DNA from: Rudanella paleaurantiibacter
GTDB taxonomy: Bacteria; Bacteroidota; Bacteroidia; Cytophagales; Spirosomataceae
Direction: 5' to 3'
DNA length: 64,000 nucleotides
Assembly: GCF_009184635.1 (NCBI RefSeq)
Contig: NZ_WELI01000002.1
Location: forward strand, 62,001-126,000
This document shows positions 41,382 through 50,795 of this stretch, one piece after another. The notes under the pieces were generated by a model. The model worked only from the letters and a program-made list of their open reading frames with translations, was not told where the DNA came from and did no database searches. The translations under genes and the position numbers were made by a program. Position 1 is the first letter of the stretch. The number at the start of each line of letters is the position of its first letter.

Positions 41382-42242
41382 ATGAAATACGCCCTACTTT
41401 TCCTCTACATTTTGCTCGGATTGTTGTTGGCAATTGGTATTCAATCTACCTTCTTGTTTATGCAAACGAGATACCCAGTTCTGGTAACGTCTGGGCTGAT
41501 GCTTGGCGTAGGGTATCTGTTAACCGCCTATAATCCGCTCAAAATAAAGCCAGTAGCGCTGTACCTGCTGGTTTCTGGATGCTTTACACTTATTCATCTA
41601 TATGGGCTTTACATCAATTTTGATGGGCTGAAATACCTCTCGCCCACGTTGGTTGTATTCTTTGCACTGGCTTTCTTTACCGGTGTTAGCCTCAAAGAAA
41701 ATCGATCGGCCACTACGTATGTGGCTCTGGCATTCCTGATTCTGAGTACGCTGTACACGGCTTTTTCGATAATGCCCAGATTGCAATTCAACGAACGTAT
41801 TGCCAGCGGGCAACGTCCGTTCCCGAAGCAGTTTACGTTGGTACAAACAGACGGAAAGCCGTTTAAACTGGCCCCCGACCAAGTTGCCGTGATTAACTTT
41901 TGGGATTCCGGGTGTGCATACTGCTTTAAGAAAATCCCCTATGTGATTGAGCTACGAGAGCAGATTTCAAATCCAAGGGTGGTTTTTGTGGAAGTGAACA
42001 CGGGCAGAGCCGATTCCTTCGAAAGGTTTAAACAGCTTGTTGCCAAGCAGCGTTTTGTACCCGCTATCAATCCCGTTTACGATCAGGGGGCAGCTCTGTC
42101 GAACCAGCTGAATATAAAGGGCATTCCCCGACAAATCATTGTAAAGAACAACGTCGTTCTGCACGACCTCACAGGCTTCAACACCGAGGAGGCAGGCATT
42201 TACATGGATTATACCCGGCAACTTATCGAAGGCCTCCTATGA
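41382..42242 (+). CDS. Membrane protein with C-terminal thioredoxin-like domain
   Basis: 286 residues. About five hydrophobic segments in residues 1-135 (for example LLFLYILLGLLLAIGI, YLSPTLVVFFALAFFTGVSL), then a thioredoxin fold from residue 150 with the redox pair C178-A-Y-C181 in FWDSGCAYCFKKIP and the cis-proline region IKGIPRQII. It resembles a TlpA-type thiol oxidoreductase fused to a polytopic membrane part. Role unknown; copper genes start 310 bp downstream, but two terminators separate them. Confidence 0.75.
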   Translation: MKYALLFLYILLGLLLAIGIQSTFLFMQTRYPVLVTSGLMLGVGYLLTAYNPLKIKPVALYLLVSGCFTLIHLYGLYINFDGLKYLSPTLVVFFALAFFTGVSLKENRSATTYVALAFLILSTLYTAFSIMPRLQFNERIASGQRPFPKQFTLVQTDGKPFKLAPDQVAVINFWDSGCAYCFKKIPYVIELREQISNPRVVFVEVNTGRADSFERFKQLVAKQRFVPAINPVYDQGAALSNQLNIKGIPRQIIVKNNVVLHDLTGFNTEEAGIYMDYTRQLIEGLL

Positions 42243-42245
42243 GCA

Positions 42246-42290
42246 GGGCGTCTGAGTAGCCGGTTTTCTCTGGCACTCAGACGCCCTTTT
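42246..42290 (+). terminator. Intrinsic terminator of the membrane thioredoxin gene
   Basis: Perfect 11-bp stem gggcgtctgag / ctcagacgccc (42246-42256 with 42276-42286) followed by TTTT. Confidence 0.88.
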
Positions 42291-42329
42291 CGTCACCATT
42301 AGCTGTCTGTCTGCAGGGGTAACCTTATT

Positions 42330-42362
42330 GCGACCGGGTTCATTCCCCGGTCGCTTTTTTTT
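42330..42362 (+). terminator. Second intrinsic terminator
   Basis: Perfect 9-bp stem gcgaccggg / cccggtcgc (42330-42338 with 42346-42354) followed by eight T. It lies 40 bp after the first terminator with no gene between, so it may be a back-up or the end of a small untranslated RNA. Confidence 0.85.
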
Positions 42363-42551
42363 CTGGTAACAAGGCCATCAAGCTTAGCCACTGGCTCAGG
42401 ACCACACTCGCTAAATCTTGTACGCTCCATCCCGAAACCTATACAGCCGCAACCGGAGCAAAACCGACCTTTGTATTGTTCTTTACCAAGCAGGCCGGGG
42501 TCACTCAAAACCCGGCTTGCTCAATCTGTTACACATAAACCAATCTATCAG

Positions 42552-42758
42552 ATGGCACTCGAATTTAAAACCAATATGAAATGTGGCGGCTGCGAAGCAC
42601 AGGCAACGCCTTACCTGAACGAAGCCTTTGGCGCGGGCAACTGGCAACTGAACACAGCTACGCCCGAAAAACGCTTGACTATAACCGCCCCCGATGCTAC
42701 CGCCGAGCAGGTAAAGCAGGTGGTTGAGAAAGCCGGTTTCAAAGCCGAAACGCTGTAA
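42552..42758 (+). CDS. Heavy-metal-associated domain protein (CopZ-like)
   Basis: 68 residues from ATG at 42552. One HMA ferredoxin-like fold with metal site MKCGGC (C11, C14) in place of the more usual CxxC with alanine, and a C-terminal VEKAGFKAETL. It probably binds Cu(I) and passes it to the CopA ATPase encoded 127 bp downstream. Small size and order fit a copper chaperone. Confidence 0.85.
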   Translation: MALEFKTNMKCGGCEAQATPYLNEAFGAGNWQLNTATPEKRLTITAPDATAEQVKQVVEKAGFKAETL

Positions 42759-42885
42759 ACGCCCATAAGCCCAAAGCCTAACCTTGTCGGAATTTTCGGG
42801 TTCCTCAAGGTGCTATCTACGTGCGTGAGGTAGTCACTGCTTTGGGCCTGGGCCACCCAGCCCTAATCAAAAACCAACACGAATA

Positions 42886-45138
42886 ATGACTCAGCTAATT
42901 GGCACCGAGGTCCGAAAGACGTACCCGGTACTCGAAATGAGTTGCGCGGCCTGCGCCGTCAGCGTGGAGTCGATACTCAAGCATACGCCCGGCGTCAGCA
43001 ACGCTACGGTCAACTACGCCAACCAATCAGCCTCGGTGCAGTTTAACCCCCGTACCGTGTCGCAGGAAGCCCTCCAGCAGGCCGTTCGGTCGATGGGGTA
43101 CGATCTCGTCATCGACGACGAAGACCCACTCCAGATTCAACAGGAGGCCCAGCAACGCCAGTATGAGCAGCTCAAAGCCCGCACCATTGGAGCCATTGCG
43201 CTCTCGGTGCCGGTGGTTATTCTGGGCATGTTTTTCATGGATTGGGCCTACACACCCTGGATCAGCCTGTTACTGTCGGCACCGGTGGTATTCTGGCTGG
43301 GTCGGTCGTATTTTATCAATGCCTGGAAACAGGGGCGGCACGGGCGGGCCAACATGGACACCTTGGTGGCGCTTTCTACCGGTATTGCCTTTTTGTTTAG
43401 TGCCTTCAACACAGTTTACCCCCAGTTCTGGCACCATCGGGGGCAAATGCCGCACGTTTACTACGAAGCGGCCGCTGTGGTCGTTGCGTTTATTTCACTC
43501 GGTAAACTGCTCGAAGAACGGGCCAAGTCGAACACCTCGTCGGCCATTCGGCAACTGATGAACCGGCAACCCAAAACGGTCCACCGGCTCGAATCCGACG
43601 GCACCGAGCGCGAAGTGCCCGTAACCGACGTACAAGTGGGCGACTGGCTGAGTGTACGGCCGGGTGAGCAGATTCCGGTAGATGGACTGGTCGAAACGGG
43701 TGAGTCGTACGTAGACGAAAGCATGATTTCGGGCGAACCCGTCCCGGTGGCCAAAACCGCCGGAGCCGCCCTGTTTGCGGGTACCATCAATCAGAAAGGT
43801 AGCTTTCGGATGCGGGCCACCAAAGTCGGTAACGACACCATGCTGGCGCACATTGTCCGGATGGTGCAGGAAGCGCAGGGTAGCAAAGCCCCTGTGCAGC
43901 AATTGGTCGATAAAATTGCGGGCGTTTTTGTTCCCGTCGTCATGGGTATTGCTCTGCTCACCTTTGCCGTGTGGTTACTTGCCGGCGATGCCCACGCACC
44001 GGGCGGCAACGCCTTTGCACAAGCACTCCTTACCTCGGTTACGGTACTGGTTATTGCCTGCCCCTGTGCGCTGGGTCTGGCAACTCCCACGGCCATTATG
44101 GTCGGTATTGGCAAGGGCGCCGAACACAACATTCTGATTAAAGACGCCGAAAGCCTCGAACTGGGGCAGCGGGTCGATGCCGTGGTACTCGACAAAACGG
44201 GCACCATCACGCAGGGCAAACCTGTGGTGACAGATTTTGTGTGGCTGGGGCATCGCCCCGATGTCGACCACCTCAACGCTGTGCTGGCATCGCTCGAAGC
44301 ACAGTCAGAACACCCGCTGGCTGAGGCCGTGGTTGAGCATGTAAAAGAGGCCGGTGTGCGACCGGGTGCGGTGGTACTCACGCAATTCGAGAGCCTGACC
44401 GGACGGGGCGCGAAAGGCACCGTTGAAGGAGAAACCTACTGGATTGGAAACGACCGGCTCATGCGCGAGCAGGGCCTGAATACGAGCACGGCCGAGGGGC
44501 AGGCAGCCCAACTCCGGCAACAGGCCAAAACGGTGGTGTACTTCGCCGACCAAACCCAGTTGCTGGCCCTAATCGCCATTGCTGACCCGATCAAACCCAC
44601 GTCGGCGGCTGCTATCCGAACATTACAACAACGGGGCATCTCGGTGCATTTGCTCACAGGCGACAACCCCGAAACGGCTGCCGCCGTAGCTCAGGCCGTT
44701 GGGATAAACGAGTTTACGGCCGAGGCCATGCCTAACGATAAGGGGCAGTTCATTAAAGCCTTACAGGCACAGGGCAAGGTGGTGGCGATGGTTGGTGATG
44801 GTATCAACGACGCACAGGCACTGGCGCAGGCCGACGTTAGTCTGGCGATGGGTAAGGGGTCGGACATTGCGATGGACGTAGCTAAAATGACCTTGCTCAC
44901 CTCCGATCTCAACAGCGTTCCGAAAGCCTTATTGCTCTCGAAACGCACGGTACAAACCATCCGGCAAAACCTATTCTGGGCCTTTGTGTACAACCTGATC
45001 GGGATTCCAATTGCCGCCGGGGTTCTTTACCCAGCTTTCGGGTTTCTGTTAAACCCCATGATGGCCGGGGCTGCTATGGCACTCAGTTCGGTATCGGTAG
45101 TCACCAACAGCCTGCGTCTGCGGAGTCTCCGGTTATGA
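42886..45138 (+). CDS. copA: Copper-exporting P1B-type ATPase
   Basis: 750 residues. One N-terminal HMA domain (C20-A-A-C23), then eight membrane helices with the Cu motif CPC (392-394), phosphorylation site DKTGT (D436), ATP-binding HP motif in SEHPLAEAVVEH, and hinge GDGINDAQAL. Motifs agree with Cu(I) export (P1B-1). It pumps copper out of the cytoplasm with help from the small HMA protein upstream. Confidence 0.96.
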   Translation: MTQLIGTEVRKTYPVLEMSCAACAVSVESILKHTPGVSNATVNYANQSASVQFNPRTVSQEALQQAVRSMGYDLVIDDEDPLQIQQEAQQRQYEQLKARTIGAIALSVPVVILGMFFMDWAYTPWISLLLSAPVVFWLGRSYFINAWKQGRHGRANMDTLVALSTGIAFLFSAFNTVYPQFWHHRGQMPHVYYEAAAVVVAFISLGKLLEERAKSNTSSAIRQLMNRQPKTVHRLESDGTEREVPVTDVQVGDWLSVRPGEQIPVDGLVETGESYVDESMISGEPVPVAKTAGAALFAGTINQKGSFRMRATKVGNDTMLAHIVRMVQEAQGSKAPVQQLVDKIAGVFVPVVMGIALLTFAVWLLAGDAHAPGGNAFAQALLTSVTVLVIACPCALGLATPTAIMVGIGKGAEHNILIKDAESLELGQRVDAVVLDKTGTITQGKPVVTDFVWLGHRPDVDHLNAVLASLEAQSEHPLAEAVVEHVKEAGVRPGAVVLTQFESLTGRGAKGTVEGETYWIGNDRLMREQGLNTSTAEGQAAQLRQQAKTVVYFADQTQLLALIAIADPIKPTSAAAIRTLQQRGISVHLLTGDNPETAAAVAQAVGINEFTAEAMPNDKGQFIKALQAQGKVVAMVGDGINDAQALAQADVSLAMGKGSDIAMDVAKMTLLTSDLNSVPKALLLSKRTVQTIRQNLFWAFVYNLIGIPIAAGVLYPAFGFLLNPMMAGAAMALSSVSVVTNSLRLRSLRL

Positions 45139-45156
45139 GCTGATGGCGTTTAACAC

Positions 45157-45250
45157 AAGATGACATCTCGTTTGGAGAGATGTCATCTTTGAACGTTTTC
45201 AGACTATGCGTTGGCTAGAAATGTCATCTTTCTAAACAAGATAACATCTC
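45157..45250. repeat. Double inverted repeat related to the 28184 element
   Basis: First hairpin: aagatgacatctc / gagatgtcatctt (45157-45169 with 45177-45189), perfect. Second: 45218-45230 with 45238-45250, 11 of 13 pairs, with the loop tctaaac close to tctgaac at 28211-28217. It separates convergent copA and the aldose-epimerase-like gene. Confidence 0.82.
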
Positions 45251-45252
45251 AG

Positions 45253-46113
45253 TTAGAGGGTAATCGTAAACGTGGCTTCAAACACCTCGCCAACGCCCAC
45301 CTGCTGAATAGCTTCTTTCTGCGAAAACGGCACCGGCTCACCCACCGAATCGGCATAACCGAGCCAGGGCTCAATACACACAAACGGCGCACCGGGCTTG
45401 GCCCAGATACCCAGATACGGAAAATCGTTGAACCGGACGGTTACGGCCCGGTCGTGGTTTTTGCTCCGAATCCGCACCTCTCGCGAGCGCAGATTTTTAA
45501 GCACCAGCGCATCCTTATCAAACAAATGCTTCGTCAGCGGAATTCGATTATCGACCTGCTCAATCGACTCGGTTTGACCGGTAAAATAGCCCTCGGGTGA
45601 AAGCAGATGAGTTTCCAACGGCTCGGTATACTCAAATTCGAGCCAGTAATCTGTCAAATCCTCATTCGCCCCAAACGGCACGTTGAACGCCGGGTGTGCC
45701 CCCACCGAAAAGAAAACCGGACGGTCGTCGGTGTTGCGAACCCGGTACGTGATCGCCAACGTAGCCCCCTCCAGCGTGTATATAATCTCAAACACAAACC
45801 GGTATGGGTACGACGCCCTCGTTTCGTCGGAGTCGGTCAGCACAAACCGGGCCGTTGTATCGGTGTGTTCGGCAAGGGTAAACACCGACTGCCGGGTAAA
45901 GCCGTGCCGACCCATCGGGTATGCCTGCCCATCTACCCAAATCTGATTGTTCAGGCACCCACCCACCACCGGAAACAGATTGGGCGCGTGCCAGCCCCAC
46001 ACGGCCGGATCGCCCTGCCAGAGATGCTCGGTGCCCGAGGGCTTATGAAAAACAGACGTAAGCTCAGCCCCCTGAGGCCGGATACTGACAGAGAGAATAT
46101 CGTTTGATAGCAT
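45253..46113 (-). CDS. Aldose 1-epimerase family protein (LacX-like)
   Basis: 286 residues. The beta-sandwich fold of galactose mutarotases is recognisable by PVVGGCLNNQI, MGRHGFTRQSVF, FFSVGAHPAFNVPF (catalytic-type histidine) and FVCIEPWLGYADS. The LacX group acts on aldoses or their phosphates at the anomeric carbon, substrate unproven. It follows the nagB-LmbE gene on the same strand after an inverted repeat, so a link to amino-sugar use is possible. Confidence 0.88.
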   Translation of the reverse strand: MLSNDILSVSIRPQGAELTSVFHKPSGTEHLWQGDPAVWGWHAPNLFPVVGGCLNNQIWVDGQAYPMGRHGFTRQSVFTLAEHTDTTARFVLTDSDETRASYPYRFVFEIIYTLEGATLAITYRVRNTDDRPVFFSVGAHPAFNVPFGANEDLTDYWLEFEYTEPLETHLLSPEGYFTGQTESIEQVDNRIPLTKHLFDKDALVLKNLRSREVRIRSKNHDRAVTVRFNDFPYLGIWAKPGAPFVCIEPWLGYADSVGEPVPFSQKEAIQQVGVGEVFEATFTITL

Positions 46114-46116
46114 TTA

Positions 46117-46204
46117 TTGGAGAAAGAAAGAGCGAGGAAACAGAAGCAAGGAAGGCGTACGCGTCGGCCCTACTCACTCCTATCTCCTCGCTCCTGAATG
46201 CTTC
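46117..46204. repeat. Degenerate intergenic inverted repeat, GGAGCGAGGAG type
   Basis: Left purine-rich words (gagcgaggaaac) and right pyrimidine-rich words (ctcctatctcctcgctcctg) are imperfect reverse complements; wording resembles 24470-24572. Confidence 0.5.
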
Positions 46205-46206
46205 GA

Positions 46207-48168
46207 TTAAAACTTCCAGCGTACAAACGCTTCCATAGCCTCGTACTCGGCCAGACCTAAGCGGTTGTAAATGGCTGCCGTACCCCGGTTGCGTTCTTCG
46301 GCACGTTGCCAGAACTCACGCGAGTCGGTACCCTGATACACCACACCGTCTTTCTGCGACTGATGCTTGAAAATACCCAGGCGCTTCTTCATCACCTGAT
46401 CGGGCGACATTGGCACGGCCATTTCGATTTCGCTCACATCCCACTCGGCCCAGGCACCCCGGTACAACCATACCCAGCAATCCTTCATGAAGTTTTTGTG
46501 CTTCAACCGACGCACGGCCTCCATAATAGCGTCGAGGCAGACCTTGTGCGTACCATGCGGATCGGCGAGGTCGCCGGCGGCATAGATTTGGTGCGGCTTG
46601 ATTTTCTCGATCAAATCCATCACCACTTTCACGTCATCTTCGCCAAGCGGCTTCTTCTCTACCTTACCGGTTTCGTAGAACGGCATATTCAGGAAGTGCG
46701 CATTTTCGACGGGGATACCCACAAACCGACAAGTCGCTTTGGCTTCACCCATCCGAATCAGGCCTTTCACGTGCCGCACTTCCGGCGTATCCATTTCGCT
46801 GTCTTTCTTCAAACGCAGCGACGTAGCCGCGTCTTGGAAAATACGTGTAGCTTCGGGGCTATTGATCCCAAATTTCGAGTTGAAGTCGACCACGTAGTCG
46901 GCAAAACGCAGGGCCTCATCATCGGCAACGGCAATATTACCCGACGTTTGGTAACCCACGTGTACCTCATGCCCCTGATCGTGCAGACGCTGGAACGTAC
47001 CACCCATCGAAATAATGTCGTCGTCGGGGTGCGGGCTGAAGATGATACAACGCTTCTGAGCGGGTAAGGCCCGCTCGGGGCGGTTAGTATCATCGGCGTT
47101 GGGCTTACCGCCGGGCCAGCCGGTGATGGTATGCTGCAACTGATTGAACACATCGATATTGATGTCGTATGCCTGTCCGTACTGAGCCAGCAGGTCGCTC
47201 ATCCCGTTATCGTTGTAATCGCGGTCGGTGAGTTTCAGAATCGGCTTGCCCAATGTCAGCGACAGGTGCGTAACCGCCTTCTTAATCATCTTGTTGTCCC
47301 ATACCACTGTATCGACCAACCAGGGTGATTTCATCCGGGTCAATTCAGAGGAAGCCGCTTCATCGATCACAAACAGCACATTGGGATGCGTTTGCAGATA
47401 CGAAGCCGGGTTGGTTTCGGTCACGGTACCTTCAACCGCACCACGAATCACCGGCGCTTTGCGCTCACCCCAGGCCAGCAGCACTACGCGCTTAGCAGCC
47501 AGAATACTGGCAACCCCCATTGTAATGGCTTTGCGGGGTGTACGGGGCAAACCACCAAAATCACCCGAAGCAGCCGCCCGCGTTGAGTGGTCGAGCATCA
47601 TCAGGCGGGTATGCGAGTTAATGAGCGAACCCGGTTCGTTGAAACCGATGTGGCCATTACCCCCAATACCGAGCAACTGAAAATCGAGCCCACCCGCTTC
47701 AGCAATCATTTCCTCATACCGCTTCACAAACTCAGCTACTTTGTCGTAGCGGATGGTTCCGTCGGGTACGTGGTAGTTTTCGGCCGGAATATCAACGTGG
47801 TCGAACAGCTGCTCCCGCATGAATCGCCAATAGCTTTGCAGCGAATCGGGCTCCATGGGGTAGTACTCATCCAGGTTGAACGAAACGACATTGCGGAAGC
47901 TGAGTCCCTCTTCGCGGTGCATCCGAACCAATTCGGCGTAGACCGTCTTGGGCGACGATCCGGTGGCTAACCCCAGAATGCAAGGTTTTCCTTCCCCTTG
48001 CTTTTGCCGGATCAGATCCGCGATTTCGTGGGCTACTGCCCGCGATGCGGCCTTGGCGTCGGCATAAATGTGGGTGGGAATTTTTTCGTACGTAATGGCC
48101 GAATGAACCGGTCCATTATTGACAGACTGATTGTTAGGTGCATCCGCAACGGGCGAATCAGTGATCAT
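46207..48168 (-). CDS. nagB: Glucosamine-6-phosphate deaminase fused to LmbE/PIG-L deacetylase domain
   Basis: 653 residues. N-terminal NagB domain (about 30-290) with GLATGSSPKTVY, the catalytic aspartate in NLDEYYP, and GGNGHIGFNEPGS. A C-terminal LmbE-type domain starts near 385 with the zinc motif SPHPDDD and DPHGTHK further on. NagB turns glucosamine-6-phosphate into fructose-6-phosphate and ammonia; the second domain may deacetylate an N-acetyl sugar. This fusion is common in Bacteroidota, so it is not itself new. Confidence 0.95.
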   Translation of the reverse strand: MITDSPVADAPNNQSVNNGPVHSAITYEKIPTHIYADAKAASRAVAHEIADLIRQKQGEGKPCILGLATGSSPKTVYAELVRMHREEGLSFRNVVSFNLDEYYPMEPDSLQSYWRFMREQLFDHVDIPAENYHVPDGTIRYDKVAEFVKRYEEMIAEAGGLDFQLLGIGGNGHIGFNEPGSLINSHTRLMMLDHSTRAAASGDFGGLPRTPRKAITMGVASILAAKRVVLLAWGERKAPVIRGAVEGTVTETNPASYLQTHPNVLFVIDEAASSELTRMKSPWLVDTVVWDNKMIKKAVTHLSLTLGKPILKLTDRDYNDNGMSDLLAQYGQAYDINIDVFNQLQHTITGWPGGKPNADDTNRPERALPAQKRCIIFSPHPDDDIISMGGTFQRLHDQGHEVHVGYQTSGNIAVADDEALRFADYVVDFNSKFGINSPEATRIFQDAATSLRLKKDSEMDTPEVRHVKGLIRMGEAKATCRFVGIPVENAHFLNMPFYETGKVEKKPLGEDDVKVVMDLIEKIKPHQIYAAGDLADPHGTHKVCLDAIMEAVRRLKHKNFMKDCWVWLYRGAWAEWDVSEIEMAVPMSPDQVMKKRLGIFKHQSQKDGVVYQGTDSREFWQRAEERNRGTAAIYNRLGLAEYEAMEAFVRWKF

Positions 48169-48258
48169 GAGGGAATGTAGATTGGTGATTTACGGGGCAA
48201 AGTTCCACAAAATGACCAAACTACTGAAATACTATTCACAAAATTTAGGTAAACAAAA

Positions 48259-48287
48259 AGGTCTGCCCCTGTAATTGGGGCAGACCT
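48259..48287 (-). terminator. Intrinsic terminator of the HtrA-family protease gene
   Basis: Perfect 11-bp stem aggtctgcccc / ggggcagacct (48259-48269 with 48277-48287), followed on the minus strand by TTTTTG. Confidence 0.88.
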
Positions 48288-48316
48288 CTGTACGTCAAGT
48301 TACTTATTTTCAGCCG

Positions 48317-49834
48317 TTAAACTGGTACAGCGTAGTAATACATCCGTGAGCTTCCCGGATACATCCCGATCAGCATCAGACCTTCGCCTTCTTTCACGTT
48401 CGCCATGATCGTTTGCAGGTCTTTCACGGTTTTTACGTTCTTACCGTTCGCCTTCACAATGATGAAACCTTCTTCAATATCGGTTTCTGCCAGTTTACCA
48501 TCCACAATTTTCTTCACACGCACCCCACCGCTAAGGCCAGCCTGTTGCAGCTCGCGGGCGCTGATGTCTTCGAACTCGGCTCCCAACGTACCAAGCGATG
48601 CCGTTGTGGCTTCGGCTTTTTTGACCACATCGCGGCCGCCATTCCGGTTACGGAGCTCTACTTTGAAGTCGCGCTCGGTACCACCCCGGTTTACCGTGAC
48701 GTTGATCACATCACCCGGACGACGACGACCGATGATTTCGCGCATCTGCGCATCCGAATCAATCGGTTGGCCTTCCATTTTCACGATTACGTCGCCTTTC
48801 TGCAAGCCAGCAGTTTTAGCGGCTCCGTTGTCGACAACGCTCTCGATATAAATACCCCGACCCACTTTGGCGTTCAGTTCGGTAGCACGTTTGCTATCCA
48901 GCTCAATCGGCAGAATACCGAGATAGCCACGCTGTACGTTGCCGTACTTCAGCAGGTCGGCCGTTACTTTTTTCACCAGCGATACCGGTACGGCAAAGCC
49001 ATAGCCACTGTAATAACCCGTTGCCGATGCAATGGCCGAGTTGATACCTACCAGTTCACCACGCAGGTTGACGAGTGCCCCACCCGAGTTACCGGGGTTA
49101 ATGGCAGCGTCGGTCTGAATAAACGACTCAATGGGCGTATCGGCGTTGCGGTCGTTACGATCTACGTTCTGGTTCAGAATACCGATACCACGGCCTTTAG
49201 CACTCACAATACCAGCCGTTACTGTCGACTCCAGGTCGAGCGGATAACCAACGGCCAACACCCATTCACCCAATTTCAGGTTGTCCGAATCGCCCAGCGT
49301 AATGGCGGGCAGGCTACCACCGGCTTCTACCTTAATCACGGCGAGGTCGGTGAGGGGGTCGGTACCAATTACTTTGGCCTTGAAGCTGCGCTTGTCGGTC
49401 ATCACTACTTCTACCTGATCGGCATCCTGCACCACGTGGTTATTGGTCACAATGTAGCCGTCTTTCGAGATGATTACGCCCGAACCCGAGGCCTGTCCTT
49501 GCTGACGGCGGGGCTGCCGGGGCTGTGCGCCACCAAATTCATCACCGAAGAATTCGCGGAAGATATCCGGAACCTGCTGCTGACGAACCGTGCGCGTAAC
49601 CGTCGTACGGATGTGTACCACCGTTGGCGTGGCCGATTCGGCGGCATAGGCAAAATCGCCCGGTGCGCTCGTACCGTTGCCCGTGAGGGCGGCTAACCGA
49701 CCCGTAATGGTCGGGGTCGACGACTCATTGAACACAACATCCCGCTTGTTGAAGCCAAGGAAGCTGTAGGCCGCCAGGGTGATTGCACTCGATAAGATGG
49801 CAATCAGCGTCAATACTTTCCAGTTGCTTTTCAT
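48317..49834 (-). CDS. DegP/DegQ (HtrA/Do) family periplasmic serine protease
   Basis: 505 residues from ATG at 49834. One N-terminal hydrophobic segment (6-26) is a signal or anchor. Trypsin-like domain with the complete triad H133 (TNNHVV), D163 (LTDLAVIK) and S250 (NPGNSGG). Two PDZ domains follow (about 300-390 and 410-500). It degrades or refolds damaged envelope proteins. An Hsp20 gene upstream on the same strand suggests shared stress response, but a perfect 18-bp palindrome separates them. Confidence 0.96.
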   Translation of the reverse strand: MKSNWKVLTLIAILSSAITLAAYSFLGFNKRDVVFNESSTPTITGRLAALTGNGTSAPGDFAYAAESATPTVVHIRTTVTRTVRQQQVPDIFREFFGDEFGGAQPRQPRRQQGQASGSGVIISKDGYIVTNNHVVQDADQVEVVMTDKRSFKAKVIGTDPLTDLAVIKVEAGGSLPAITLGDSDNLKLGEWVLAVGYPLDLESTVTAGIVSAKGRGIGILNQNVDRNDRNADTPIESFIQTDAAINPGNSGGALVNLRGELVGINSAIASATGYYSGYGFAVPVSLVKKVTADLLKYGNVQRGYLGILPIELDSKRATELNAKVGRGIYIESVVDNGAAKTAGLQKGDVIVKMEGQPIDSDAQMREIIGRRRPGDVINVTVNRGGTERDFKVELRNRNGGRDVVKKAEATTASLGTLGAEFEDISARELQQAGLSGGVRVKKIVDGKLAETDIEEGFIIVKANGKNVKTVKDLQTIMANVKEGEGLMLIGMYPGSSRMYYYAVPV

Positions 49835-50058
49835 TAGTTTTTGAGGGTAATGCATTGTCGGTGATCCGACAGGTTGTCTTCATAGCTTGCCCATGTCTGT
49901 GAGTCACGAGCTACTCAGCAAAATAACGGAATCCTGGGGTCAAAAAATTCGTGAACAAGTGGGTACTTAACAATTATTAACAAGCGATTGTTGAGCCAAA
50001 TTTACCATCGGCCACCCGACCCTTGTCACGTTCTCACCCACTCCACCCGCTGTATGCG

Positions 50059-50110
50059 TACCCGGTCGCAGGGGGCAAAACCGCGTGGCTTGGCCCCCTG
50101 CGACCGGGTA
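50059..50110. repeat. Perfect 18-bp inverted repeat between hsp20 and the HtrA-family gene
   Basis: Arms 50059-50076 and 50093-50110 (tacccggtcgcagggggc and its complement) with a 16-nt loop, 20 bp after the Hsp20 stop. The remaining spacer to 49835 has an AT-rich promoter-like region with TAAATTTG on the minus strand (50004-49997). Confidence 0.88.
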
Positions 50111-50130
50111 GAGTTACTTTTCGGTTCAGA

Positions 50131-50583
50131 TTAACCGCCAATTTCAATTTGCCGGGGCGGCTTGGGTTTGGCCTCTTCCCGCTTCGGAATCTCGATGGTC
50201 AGAATTCCATCGGTGTAAGTAGCGCGAATCTGATCGACATCGACCGAATTGGGCAACATAAACGTCCGTTGGAACGACGAGTAGCTGAACTCCCGACGTG
50301 TGTATTTCTCGTTCGGCTTCGCTTCTGTCTTATTCTCCTGATACGCCGAAATCGTCAGGTTCGTATGATTCAGGCTTAGTTTAAAATCCTCTTTTTTGAG
50401 GCCGGGTGCGGCCACCTCAATCCGAAAGCCATCGGTATGCTCGGCTACATTTACAGCAGGCACACTTGCTGGCACCTGTGTACTCTGATTGAAAAGATCA
50501 TTGATCTCGCGGCCAAAGGGGCTATTCATCCGAAACGTTTCGATCAACGAAGGAAATTGGTTAGAGCGGGTTAAAGCGTTCAT
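50131..50583 (-). CDS. Small heat shock protein, Hsp20/alpha-crystallin family
   Basis: 150 residues. Alpha-crystallin domain from about 42 (VPAVNVAEHTDGFRIEVAAP) to 140, with LKKEDFKLSLNHTNLTISA and the YTDGILTIEIPK strand, and a C-terminal RQIEIGG extension. It is a cytoplasmic holdase that binds unfolding proteins. No CIRCE element is seen upstream. Confidence 0.94.
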   Translation of the reverse strand: MNALTRSNQFPSLIETFRMNSPFGREINDLFNQSTQVPASVPAVNVAEHTDGFRIEVAAPGLKKEDFKLSLNHTNLTISAYQENKTEAKPNEKYTRREFSYSSFQRTFMLPNSVDVDQIRATYTDGILTIEIPKREEAKPKPPRQIEIGG

Positions 50584-50739
50584 GGTACGGTTTTGATTAA
50601 CGGTTGTCGTATTTGTTATCTACCACCTGTTTTTCAAGTTTTGTACCAATCCCATTACACAGCCAAATTGACACTATAAATAGGCCTTTAACGTATGTAT
50701 TAGGCCATTTTGACAGTACACCGGCCGTATTCCACAAAA

Positions 50740-50769
50740 AAATGCCATGTGCTCAGGCACATGGCATTT
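50740..50769 (-). terminator. Intrinsic terminator of the acpP-fabF-rnc operon
   Basis: Perfect 13-bp stem aaatgccatgtgc / gcacatggcattt (50740-50752 with 50757-50769), 4-nt loop, preceded by an A-run that yields a U-tail on the minus strand. Confidence 0.9.
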
Positions 50770-50795
50770 ACTATATCCTATAAACAGAGTGAAGG

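Noticed and set aside
42330-42362. Hairpin resembling a tRNA T-arm (ccgggTTCATTCcccgg)
   Set aside because: No acceptor, D or anticodon arm can be folded upstream, the stem simply continues to 9 bp, and eight T follow; it is an intrinsic terminator.
46207-48168. NagB-LmbE fusion as a new gene fusion
   Set aside because: This two-domain form is common in Bacteroidota, so it is ordinary for this lineage.
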